This document shows positions 8,487-16,699 of a stretch of DNA of 64,000 nt, piece by piece (position 1 is the first letter of the stretch; each line of letters begins with the position of its first letter). The position numbers and the translations under genes were made by a program. The notes under the pieces were generated by a model. It was not told where the DNA came from and ran no database searches. It saw only the letters and a list, made by a program, of their open reading frames with translations. The stretch comes from Streptomyces sp. CC0208 (GTDB lineage: Bacteria > Actinomycetota > Actinomycetes > Streptomycetales > Streptomycetaceae). The stretch covers positions 7,068,001 through 7,132,000 of the forward strand of contig NZ_CP031969.1 of NCBI RefSeq assembly GCF_003443735.1, given 5' to 3'.

Positions 8487-8506
8487 ACACCGTAGGATTG
8501 CGGTGT
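8487..8506. promoter_or_regulatory. inverted repeat in the hmgA promoter region
   Basis: ACACCG and CGGTGT flank an 8-bp spacer, 31 nt upstream of the hmgA ATG. Length and position would suit the GntR-type regulator encoded downstream of hmgA. This is an inference; no second copy was found to support it. Confidence 0.4.
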
Positions 8507-8628
8507 CCTCGGCGCAAGAGCATGTTCCGTGGAACCGAAGTCCCCCTCGTGACCTCCTCAGGGAGGAGGACGAGAACCAGACCCCAGGGGGATTCGCGTT
8601 GTCGGACCCGTGTTCTACGCTCCCCGGC

Positions 8629-9561
8629 ATGTCGTGGACGCGGGGACTCCTTGCCCTGCTCGCGGTCTGTGTCCTGCTGGTGACCGGATCCGTGAGCTGT
8701 GGCGCCGATGGGGCACAGAAGAACAAGGACGGGCAGTCGGTGTCACCGGTGGGCAAGGTCCTCGACGACACCGATCACGAGGGTCGGCACTACCGCGAGG
8801 TGGACAAGGACCACGCCCCCGACGTCGGCATAGTGGTGCAGCCGGACACCGCCGACGGCTGGTCCGTGCGGCTGACCGTCGAGAACTTCACCTTCTCGCC
8901 CGCCACGACGAAGGCGAAGGCGGTCTCCGGCCGCGGTGTCGCCGTCCTCTTCGTGGACGACCGCCCCGTCACCACCCTGCGCGCCCCGTCCTGCCACCTC
9001 ACGGCCGCGTACGTCCCCCAGGGCACCCACAAGGTCACCGCCCGCCTCTACGCCGACGACGGCACCGTCTGGGCCGTCGACGGCGCCCCGGTCGAAAGCA
9101 CGGCGGACGTGACGGCCTCGGAACCCCAGCCGACGGGGAGCGGCGCTGCGGAGTCGGGGGCCAGGGGGAGCGTGGGCGGGGGTTCGGGGGCGCGGTTCGT
9201 CATGGGCAGGGGCGCGAGCGGGGGTGCTTCGGGGGCCCGGCTCGCTCAGAGTGCGAGCGGGGGCGGCGACGTCCCGGGATCGCAGCCGGTGGCCGCCGTC
9301 GGCGGTGGCGTCGCGCTCGCGGGGGCCGGTACGCGTGCAGGGGGCGGCGTCCCGGCCACGCAGGGCGGCCCCAGTTCGAGAGCGCGGCTCCTGACGAGTG
9401 CCGGCGGCAGTGACGCGACCGCACAGGCCGGCACCGGTGGTGGCGGCACAGCCCCGGAATCCCGGCCCGTGGTGAGCACCGGCGAGGGCGTCTCCCTCCT
9501 GCGGACCGACAGCTCGGCCTCGCAGGCGCGGCCGGCGGCAAGCGCCGGCGGTAGCCGATGA
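8629..9561 (+). CDS. secreted or lipoprotein-like protein with Gly/Ser-rich tail
   Basis: 310 residues. The ATG at 8629 opens a hydrophobic signal segment (GLLALLAVCVLLVTGSVSCG) whose Cys could be lipidated, although the -3 residue (Ser) is not ideal for a lipobox. Residues up to about 165 form a folded domain (VRLTVENFTFSP, VAVLFVDDRPVTTL, THKVTARLYADDGTVW) that looks like an all-beta extracellular domain. The last 140 residues are low-complexity Gly/Ser/Ala with two related units containing PVAAVGGGVAL and PVVSTGEGVSL. I do not recognise the family; surface localisation is inferred. Confidence 0.75.
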   Translation: MSWTRGLLALLAVCVLLVTGSVSCGADGAQKNKDGQSVSPVGKVLDDTDHEGRHYREVDKDHAPDVGIVVQPDTADGWSVRLTVENFTFSPATTKAKAVSGRGVAVLFVDDRPVTTLRAPSCHLTAAYVPQGTHKVTARLYADDGTVWAVDGAPVESTADVTASEPQPTGSGAAESGARGSVGGGSGARFVMGRGASGGASGARLAQSASGGGDVPGSQPVAAVGGGVALAGAGTRAGGGVPATQGGPSSRARLLTSAGGSDATAQAGTGGGGTAPESRPVVSTGEGVSLLRTDSSASQARPAASAGGSR

Positions 9562-9625
9562 GTGCCGCAGGCCTCCCGGCCCGTACCAGGTGGCAGGGTT
9601 CACCGGACGGCGGCGGAAAGGCATC

Positions 9626-10246
9626 ATGAACCCCGTGCCCCAAGCGACCTCGCTTCGCCGCGCCCCCGTGCAGCGGCGCAGCGCCGAACGGCTGACCAGA
9701 ATCCTCGACGCCTGCGCCGACCTGCTCGACGAGGTCGGCTACGACGACCTGAGCACCCGCGCCGTCGCCCTGCGCGCCGGTGTGCCCATCGGCTCGGTCT
9801 ACCGCTTCTTCGGCAACAAGCGGCAGATGGCCGACGCCCTCGCCCAGCGCAACCTGGAGCGTTTCACGGTCGGCGTCACCGAGCGTCTCAAGGAGTCGGG
9901 CGAGGAAGGGGGCTGGCGTACGGCGATGGATGTCGTCCTCGACGAGTACCTCGCCATGAAGCGCACCGCCCCCGGCTTCTCCCTCGTGGACTTCGGCAAC
10001 CAGATCCCCGTCGGCGCCCGTCACGCCGAGCCCAACCACCGCGTGGCCGACCGCCTCGCCGACCTCCTCTCCGGCTACCTCTCCCGCGAACCGGACGACG
10101 ACCTGCGCCGCACCTTCCTCATCGCCGTGGAGACCGCCGACACCCTGGTCCACCTGGCCTTCCGAATGGCGCCCGAGGGGGACGAGCGGATCATCCAGGA
10201 GGCCCGGGAGATGTTGCGGGCGTATCTGGCGCGTGTGTTGGACTGA
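9626..10246 (+). CDS. TetR/AcrR family transcriptional regulator
   Basis: 206 residues. The helix-turn-helix is seen in DDLSTRAVALRAGVPIGSVY followed by RFFGNKRQMADAL, with an all-helical C-terminal ligand domain. GGAAAGG sits just upstream of the ATG at 9626, which was preferred over an in-frame ATG 36 nt earlier. No divergent partner or clear palindrome tells its target. It lies between the Gly-rich secreted protein and the hydrolase/caspase locus. Confidence 0.88.
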   Translation: MNPVPQATSLRRAPVQRRSAERLTRILDACADLLDEVGYDDLSTRAVALRAGVPIGSVYRFFGNKRQMADALAQRNLERFTVGVTERLKESGEEGGWRTAMDVVLDEYLAMKRTAPGFSLVDFGNQIPVGARHAEPNHRVADRLADLLSGYLSREPDDDLRRTFLIAVETADTLVHLAFRMAPEGDERIIQEAREMLRAYLARVLD

Positions 10247-10313
10247 CGGGCGACTTTCGCGGGCCGTCCGTTGCTAAGGTGATCCGACCACGGAGCAGGC
10301 ATGGGGGGACGCG

Positions 10314-11174
10314 ATGGCTCGGGTGGTCTGCATCCACGGCATCGGCCAACAGTACACGGGGGAGCGGGAGTTGCTCGGCTCCTGGTATCCGGCGCTCACT
10401 GACGGACTGACCCGCGCGGACCGCGACCTGGCCATCTCTGAGGAGGACGTGAGCTGTGTCTTCTACGGCGACCTGTTCCGCCCGCCGGGACGCGCCCTGG
10501 CTCTTCAGGATCCGCCCCTCGACGCCTTCGACGTCGCAGAGGGCTTCGAGACCGATCTCCTCCTCGCGTTCTGGGCGGAGGCCGCCCGCACGGACGAGGG
10601 CGTCGTTCCGCCCGACGCCCGCACCCTGGTCCGCACGCCCCGGCAGGCGCAGCGGGCCCTGAACGTCCTCAGCCGCTCCCGCTTCTTCGCCGGCGTGGCC
10701 ATGCGCGCCCTCGTCCTCGATCTGAAGCAAGTGCGTACCTACCTCTGTGACCGGGACGTGGCCGCGGCCATACGGCAGCGCGTAGCCGCCGCGGTCACCG
10801 AGCGCACCCGAGTGGTCGTCGGGCACTCCCTCGGCAGCGTCGTGGCCTACGAGGCGCTGTGCGCGAACCCGGACTGGCCGGTGCGCGCGCTGCTCACGCT
10901 CGGTTCGCCTCTGGGCATCCGCAACCTCGTCTACGACCGACTGCGCGTCGGCCACGACGGGAAGCCGGGCTCCTGGCCAGGGCGTGTCGAGCGGTGGACG
11001 AACATCGCCGACGAGGGCGACGTCGTCGCCCTCGTGAAGGACCTGCGGCCGCTATTCGGCCCGCGCGTCGACTGTCATCTCGTCCATAACGGCGCAAGGG
11101 CGCACGACGTGACCCGCTACCTCAACACACCGCAGGCCGGCCGGGCGGTCCTCGATGGATTCGGTTCCGACTGA
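10314..11174 (+). CDS. alpha/beta hydrolase linked to the caspase-NACHT gene
   Basis: 286 residues. The N-terminal VVCIHGIGQQY provides an oxyanion-type HGIG motif, GHSLGS (nucleophile Ser172) is the nucleophile elbow, and NIADEGDVVA plus ARAHDVTRYL probably supply the acid and His172-type base of the triad near residues 230-275. There is no signal peptide, so it acts in the cytoplasm. It overlaps the 1814-residue caspase protein by 20 nt and must be co-translated with it. Such hydrolases are found beside caspase/NACHT genes in actinobacteria; whether this one is a second effector, a processing partner or a caspase substrate is unknown. Confidence 0.85.
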   Translation: MARVVCIHGIGQQYTGERELLGSWYPALTDGLTRADRDLAISEEDVSCVFYGDLFRPPGRALALQDPPLDAFDVAEGFETDLLLAFWAEAARTDEGVVPPDARTLVRTPRQAQRALNVLSRSRFFAGVAMRALVLDLKQVRTYLCDRDVAAAIRQRVAAAVTERTRVVVGHSLGSVVAYEALCANPDWPVRALLTLGSPLGIRNLVYDRLRVGHDGKPGSWPGRVERWTNIADEGDVVALVKDLRPLFGPRVDCHLVHNGARAHDVTRYLNTPQAGRAVLDGFGSD

Positions 11175-14100
11175 GTCACCGGCGCCCGGGTCCGTCCCGG
11201 GTTCCGCCGCCGCACGCCGCTTCCTGATCGCCACTGCCGTGACCGACGTCGTCGCACACCCGGAGGCCGAGCGCGCCGAACTGGCAGACGACGTACACCG
11301 GATGAAGGAGCTGTTCCTCGGCGAGCTCGGCTACCGTACCGGCCCCGACCTCGGTCTAAATCCGACGAAGCAACAACTCACCATGGCACTCCGCGAGTTC
11401 GCGATGTCGTCCGAGCGTCGTGCCGACGACCACGTGGTTCTCTACATAGCCACACACGGACTGACGAGTGAGTCCAGCGGACGGCACTACCTCCTCCTGC
11501 ACGACAGCGAGGCGCGCGATCTGCCAGGCACCGCGCTGCCCACCGAGGACCTGGTCGTCCACCTGTGGGAGGACACCGCAGTGGAGCGGCTCCTCGTGCT
11601 CATCGACGCCTGCTACGCAGAGGAGGGTACGGACCGGGCGTTGCGCGCGGCCCTGGAAGCCCGCCGGTTCCGGGAGCCGGTAACCGAGCACGGCAGTACC
11701 GGGCTCGTCCTGGTCTCCTCCTCCCGCCGCAAGGAGGAGACCTACGCGGGCGCGCTGTCGGCGGCCTTCGACCGGGCCGTGCGCCGTCACGCCACCGCCG
11801 GGCATGCACCCGCCCACATCAGCCTCGAACACGTGATGGCAGCCATCCGCTCCGACCCGGAGGTGCCGTCCGCACAGCGCCCCGTCTGGTCCCTGACTCA
11901 CGCCACCGGCGACATCCCGGCCTTCCTGCCCAACCCTCGACACGTCCCGGACGCGGACGGGCTCCGACTGGAGGAGATCGACCGCATCGTCGCGCTGGGT
12001 GCCCGTGAGCGCGAAGCGCGCGAACAGGACATGCGCGGCTTCTTTTTGCCCCGTGCCCGCGGCACCGACATCCCCAGCGAGGACGTCTGGGACTTCACGG
12101 GACGGCACACGGCCCTCGGCGACCTCACCACCTGGCTCGACCCGCGAAGGGCCGCGGAGCAGCTATGCGTTGTGACGGGCGATCCCGGCTCTGGGAAGTC
12201 GTCGCTGCTGGGGCTGGTCGCCGTCCTCACCGACCCCGAGCGCGGTCCGTCCGTGCCGCGCACCGGGTTGCCTGCCCTGCTGCCGCGCCTCGGTGACGTG
12301 GATGTCCGCATCAACGCCAGCCACCTCTCCACCCGTCAGCTGCTGGAGGCCCTGTCCGCGGCAGCTGGCTGTGCCGCTGAGTCGCTGGGCGCACTCACCG
12401 CCCAGCTCCAGACCAGAACCGGCCCCCTGGTCATCCTCATCGACTCCCTCGACGAGGCCCTTACCCCGCACGAGACCGTCGACGAGCTCCTCACCCCGCT
12501 CACCGACCCCGAACGCCGTCTCCCACTGCGGCTGCTGGTCGGCGCTCGCCCCCACATTGCGGCCCGCCTGCCGACGACCGCCCCACGTATCGACCTCGAC
12601 TCGGAGCGGTACGGTGACCCCGACGCGGTCCGCGCCTATGCCCGCAAGTTGCTGCGCGCTCCCGGCTCGACCCTGGCCACCGTCCCGGACAGGCTGATCG
12701 ACGCGATCGGAGAAGCGGTGGCCGAGGCGGCCGGCCGCTCGTTCCTGGTGGCCCGCATCACCGCCCGTACCCTGACCCGTGAGGCACCTCCGGACGACCC
12801 GTACGACCAGCGCTGGCGCGACAAACTGCCCCGGCTGCCCGGTGAGGCCATGGAACGCGACCTGGTGCAGCGCCTGGGACACCAGGCGGGCCAGGCGCGC
12901 GACCTCCTCCTCCCGCTTGCCTACTCGCAGGGCGCCGGCCTGCCGTGGGCAGGGATCTGGCCGCGGCTGGCGACCGCGCTCACCGGCCGGGAATACTCCG
13001 ACGACCACATAGTGTGGCTGCGGCAGGCGGCCGGTTCCTATGTGGTGGAGAGCGTGGAGAGCGGGGGCTCGGTCTACCGGGTCTATCACCGGGCGCTCAT
13101 CGAGTACCTGAGGGAGGGCCGGGACGCCGAGGCAGTCCAACGCGCCATCACCGACGTCCTGCGCGACGTCGAGCACCCCTACGTCCGCCGCTACTTGGCC
13201 CTGCACGCCGGTGCGGGCGGCGTCCTGGACCCGCTCGTACAGCGTGCGCGTTTCGTCCTGGACTCGGAGCCCACGCAGCTCCTCGCCGCCTTGCGCCAAC
13301 TGCGCACCAGGGAGGGGCGAAGGGCTGGGCAGGCGGTGCGCGACGTGGAGGAGATGCTGCGTCACCGGGACGCCGACGAGTACGAGCCGGAGGCAAGGGC
13401 ACGGCTCAGGCTCGCGGCGGTGTGCCGGAGGGCGGAGGCGTTGGCCCTGTCGTGTGACGCGGGGGAGGCGCTGCCGTGGCGGGCCCGCTGGGCCACGTGG
13501 AATCCGCACGAAGGGGCACGGCGGTACGCGGGGATGACCGTCGGGATCGGCGTGGTGGTGCCCGACGAGGAAGGTGCCTGGTACCTGGACAACGCGTACT
13601 TGGAGGGGCTGCGCTGGTGGAACCTGAAGGACGGCGAGGCGCGGCGGACCGCGTCCTTCGCCGGCGGCATGTACTTCGGGACATTCGTTGCCCCGCCCCA
13701 CCTGCCCGGGCACGCGGCGGTTGTCTCCTACGGCCTTAGCTTCGCGTTCCGGAACCAGGTACTGGCGTGGCGTCGCGCGCGGATCCTGCACCTGTGGAAC
13801 CCCTGGAGCCCCGGCACGACCTGGCTCCTGCCGCCCCACGAGATCCTCGACGACGAACCTGGCTTCCGCGAGCCGGCTCCGCCCGCCCAGCTGGTGCTTG
13901 TCACGAGCCGTTCGAACGCGAGGCGAGCCGTTCTGCGCTTCGACGACGGCCATGTGATCGTGTACACCCTCTCCGACCACCCCGTCTACGGCGCGCTCAC
14001 GCGGCGTATGCGCCGGACGCTGTCCGAACGTGACATAGAGGACTGGAGTGACCGGAGCGATCAGCTGGCCGCAACTGTCATGGCGGCCCTCGGTCCCAAG

Positions 14101-16599
14101 GTGACGGAGGACCGGCGGCGGATCACCGCGTGCGCGGCCCCGCTCGGCCTGGCCGACGGCACGTTGCTGTTCGGCTACGAAGACGGTGAGGTCGTCCCGT
14201 GCGCAACGGACCAGAGCGAGGCGGTGCTCGACATTGCCCGTAGAGTCACCACAGGTCACGCCGGCCCCCTCACCCACATCGACCTGGTGACCGGTCACTC
14301 TCAGGGACGCCTGCTGGTCACCGCCGGTGCGGACGGCGCGGTACGCGTCTCCTCCCTGGTCTCAGGTGAACCCGTCCGCTGCCTGTACTCCGGGAACTCG
14401 CGCGTTGTCTCGCTCGCGGTGCGCAAGGTGGGACGGCAGTGGGTCGTGGTGGTCGCCACGGCGGACGGGCAAGTGCACCGCATCGACCTCGACAGCGCTC
14501 GGCCGCTCGGGCTGCCGCTGCGCGGGGACCGCGGCCATGTCGAGGTGTCGATATTCACTCTGGGGACTGTGTCCTGCCTGTCGGTGAACGGCGGCATCCG
14601 GGGTATGCAGCTGTACGACCTCGTCACCGGCGAGCGGATCGGCGGGCAGGTGCTGAGTCATGAGGCGTCTGCCCTGTGCATGGTGGGCGACACGGTGTGT
14701 GTCGGCGGCTCGGACGGGGTCCTCAGGCTCTGGCCCACTCCGCACGCGGCCGACTCCGGTCAGCTCACCGCCCACGAGGCTCGGGTCCTCGCCCTCGGCA
14801 TGGTCCGGGGCCCCGACGGGGCTCCGGCGCTGGTGAGCGTCGGCCAGGACCACGAGATCCGCTGCTGGACCGTGGACCGCCCGCGTGAGCTGTGGCGCCG
14901 CAGGATCCTGGATCCGGGCATCTGGCGGGTTCCGTTGGTGGGCTGCGCGACGACAGGGCGCACCGCCGACGGTCGGGACGTCGTGGCGAGTGCCGAGTAC
15001 GGCGGCCGGGTGCGGGTCCTGCTGCTGCGGGACGGACTCCCGGTCGCCGAGCACGAGTTCACCGTGCCCGACGTGGTCACGCGGCTGGTCACCGGTCGGG
15101 TGCGCGGCCGTGATGTGGTCGTCGCCGGTACCGGCTCGGGTCGGCTCGCCTGCTGGGACATGGACGCCGGGCGGATGTACGCGCTCGGCCCGGTGCCGGA
15201 GACCGAAGTGTGGATCACGGCCCTCGCACTGGCCCCGGACGGCTCCGGCCGGGTCGCTGTCGGAGGGCTCGACGGGACGGTACGTGAGTGGTCGCTGCCG
15301 ACCTGCCGACCGCACGGGCCCGCCCGCGCCGCGCACCGGCGTCAGGTCTGCGCCCTGGTCTACGCGAGCGGCCGACTGATCGGCTCCGGAGGCGATCACC
15401 GCCTGGTGTCGTACGGCGAGGGCTGGGAGCAGCCTACGCCCGTGCCCTTCGTGTCGTTCTGGGCCACTGCCGACGGTGGCGTGCTGGCGGGGGACGAGCG
15501 CGGCCAGGTATGGCGGGTGGCCCTGCGAGAGACAGGCCTTGAGGTGGCCGAGGCCGTTGACGCGGTCAGACCCGTGTCCGCGGTGACCGCGTTCACCGCG
15601 GACGGGAGGACCCTGATCGCCTCGGGCAGCGCGGACGGCTCGCTCCAGGTGCGGGACGGGGCACGAGGTGAACTGGTGCGCCGGTTGCGGCCAGTGTGTG
15701 ACAGCGGTGTGCGAGAGCTGGCCGGTGTCGCCTGGAAATCGCCCGGTAGGCACTCGAGGCCGCTGCTGTTCGCACGCAGTGAGTACGGGGTCCTGGAGTA
15801 CTGGGACTTCGGCACATCCGGCCGGGGCCGGGCCGCGGGGCAGCCGCTGGTCACCCCGGTGCCGCACCAAGACGAGCGAGCCGTGCTGTCGGTGCAGCCC
15901 GACGGGCGCGGCGCGCAGTCCCTGCTGTCGGTCACGCCGTACGACGGCCGTTCCACCATGGGTTGGCACGTCCGCTCCGAGGACACGTACGTCGCCGTCC
16001 ACGACGTGGCCCTCGGCCCTCTGCCCGGCCGACCCTGCCGCCCCATGAACGAAGAGCTCCCGATCGGGCCCCTCCGGGCAGTGCGTTGCGCCGACACCCT
16101 CCTTGTCCTGGTGCCCGTCCTCGACAAGGTGGTGCGCGTGCTGGACGTGCGGACCGGACACTGGGCCCAACTGCCCGAGGATGACCTCGTCGGCGCGTTC
16201 GCCCTTGCCGATGCGCTCCTGTTGGTCGGCGGCGAGTGTACGAGGGTCTACGCCTGGGAGGTGCTGCGCGCCTGTTTCACACCGTCCGGCGAACGTCCGC
16301 CCCGCCTGAGGCCGGTCGACCGCCGGTGGCCGTGGCTGCGGCGCCCCGCCCTCCCGGTGCCCGCTCCCCGGCACGAGCACGACGTGGTACTCCCGTCCTA
16401 CAAGGCCCGCCACACCGTCCTCCTTCCCGACCAGGAGACCTACGCCGTCGCGGCCCAGGACGAGCTGGCCGTTGCCAGGGTCCATGACGGCACCGTCCTG
16501 CGCTCCCTCACACTGCCCTCTCCGTGCACCGCTCTGGCCGCGGGCCCCGCCGGGGAGCTGATCGTAGGCACCCGCAATGGTTCGATCCTCTTCGACTGA
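11155..16599 (+). CDS. caspase-like peptidase / NACHT-type NTPase / WD40 sensor protein
   Basis: 1814 residues in three parts. Residues about 20-270 form a caspase-like (peptidase C14) domain with the dyad His101 (IATHG) and Cys153 (LIDACYA). Residues about 315-660 are a STAND/NACHT ATPase with Walker A GDPGSGKSS (342-350) and Walker B VILIDSLDEA (426-435), followed by a helical region and YRVYHRALIEYLRE (about 639-653). From about 1040 on, WD40-like repeats are visible (LLVTAGADGAVRV, ALVSVGQDHEIRCW, RVAVGGLDGTVREW, LIASGSADGSLQVRDG). This layout is that of NTP-dependent conflict or cell-suicide systems: the propeller senses a cue, the ATPase oligomerises and the caspase cuts proteins. Both caspase residues and both Walker motifs are intact. 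Confidence 0.93.
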   Translation: MDSVPTESPAPGSVPGSAAARRFLIATAVTDVVAHPEAERAELADDVHRMKELFLGELGYRTGPDLGLNPTKQQLTMALREFAMSSERRADDHVVLYIATHGLTSESSGRHYLLLHDSEARDLPGTALPTEDLVVHLWEDTAVERLLVLIDACYAEEGTDRALRAALEARRFREPVTEHGSTGLVLVSSSRRKEETYAGALSAAFDRAVRRHATAGHAPAHISLEHVMAAIRSDPEVPSAQRPVWSLTHATGDIPAFLPNPRHVPDADGLRLEEIDRIVALGAREREAREQDMRGFFLPRARGTDIPSEDVWDFTGRHTALGDLTTWLDPRRAAEQLCVVTGDPGSGKSSLLGLVAVLTDPERGPSVPRTGLPALLPRLGDVDVRINASHLSTRQLLEALSAAAGCAAESLGALTAQLQTRTGPLVILIDSLDEALTPHETVDELLTPLTDPERRLPLRLLVGARPHIAARLPTTAPRIDLDSERYGDPDAVRAYARKLLRAPGSTLATVPDRLIDAIGEAVAEAAGRSFLVARITARTLTREAPPDDPYDQRWRDKLPRLPGEAMERDLVQRLGHQAGQARDLLLPLAYSQGAGLPWAGIWPRLATALTGREYSDDHIVWLRQAAGSYVVESVESGGSVYRVYHRALIEYLREGRDAEAVQRAITDVLRDVEHPYVRRYLALHAGAGGVLDPLVQRARFVLDSEPTQLLAALRQLRTREGRRAGQAVRDVEEMLRHRDADEYEPEARARLRLAAVCRRAEALALSCDAGEALPWRARWATWNPHEGARRYAGMTVGIGVVVPDEEGAWYLDNAYLEGLRWWNLKDGEARRTASFAGGMYFGTFVAPPHLPGHAAVVSYGLSFAFRNQVLAWRRARILHLWNPWSPGTTWLLPPHEILDDEPGFREPAPPAQLVLVTSRSNARRAVLRFDDGHVIVYTLSDHPVYGALTRRMRRTLSERDIEDWSDRSDQLAATVMAALGPKVTEDRRRITACAAPLGLADGTLLFGYEDGEVVPCATDQSEAVLDIARRVTTGHAGPLTHIDLVTGHSQGRLLVTAGADGAVRVSSLVSGEPVRCLYSGNSRVVSLAVRKVGRQWVVVVATADGQVHRIDLDSARPLGLPLRGDRGHVEVSIFTLGTVSCLSVNGGIRGMQLYDLVTGERIGGQVLSHEASALCMVGDTVCVGGSDGVLRLWPTPHAADSGQLTAHEARVLALGMVRGPDGAPALVSVGQDHEIRCWTVDRPRELWRRRILDPGIWRVPLVGCATTGRTADGRDVVASAEYGGRVRVLLLRDGLPVAEHEFTVPDVVTRLVTGRVRGRDVVVAGTGSGRLACWDMDAGRMYALGPVPETEVWITALALAPDGSGRVAVGGLDGTVREWSLPTCRPHGPARAAHRRQVCALVYASGRLIGSGGDHRLVSYGEGWEQPTPVPFVSFWATADGGVLAGDERGQVWRVALRETGLEVAEAVDAVRPVSAVTAFTADGRTLIASGSADGSLQVRDGARGELVRRLRPVCDSGVRELAGVAWKSPGRHSRPLLFARSEYGVLEYWDFGTSGRGRAAGQPLVTPVPHQDERAVLSVQPDGRGAQSLLSVTPYDGRSTMGWHVRSEDTYVAVHDVALGPLPGRPCRPMNEELPIGPLRAVRCADTLLVLVPVLDKVVRVLDVRTGHWAQLPEDDLVGAFALADALLLVGGECTRVYAWEVLRACFTPSGERPPRLRPVDRRWPWLRRPALPVPAPRHEHDVVLPSYKARHTVLLPDQETYAVAAQDELAVARVHDGTVLRSLTLPSPCTALAAGPAGELIVGTRNGSILFD

Positions 16600-16644
16600 C
16601 CACCCGACGCGTTCTCGACCTCATTCCCTTCCCCTCTCCCTTTG

Positions 16645-16662
16645 ATCCCTACCGGTCGGTAT
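16645..16662. promoter_or_regulatory. operator of the ATACCGACC-GGTCGGTAT family, copy 1
   Basis: ATCCCTACCGGTCGGTAT matches the 18-bp palindrome at 16 of 18 positions and lies 37 nt upstream of the molybdopterin oxidoreductase start. Three further copies occur at 27895, 43447 and 48878. Confidence 0.6.
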
Positions 16663-16699
16663 GCTCACCCGGACCGGCACCGCTGCCCCGGGAGGACCC

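Noticed and set aside
12163..16485. Two long antisense frames across the caspase-NACHT-WD gene
   Set aside because: They follow the codon phase of the real gene on the other strand and contain no domain.
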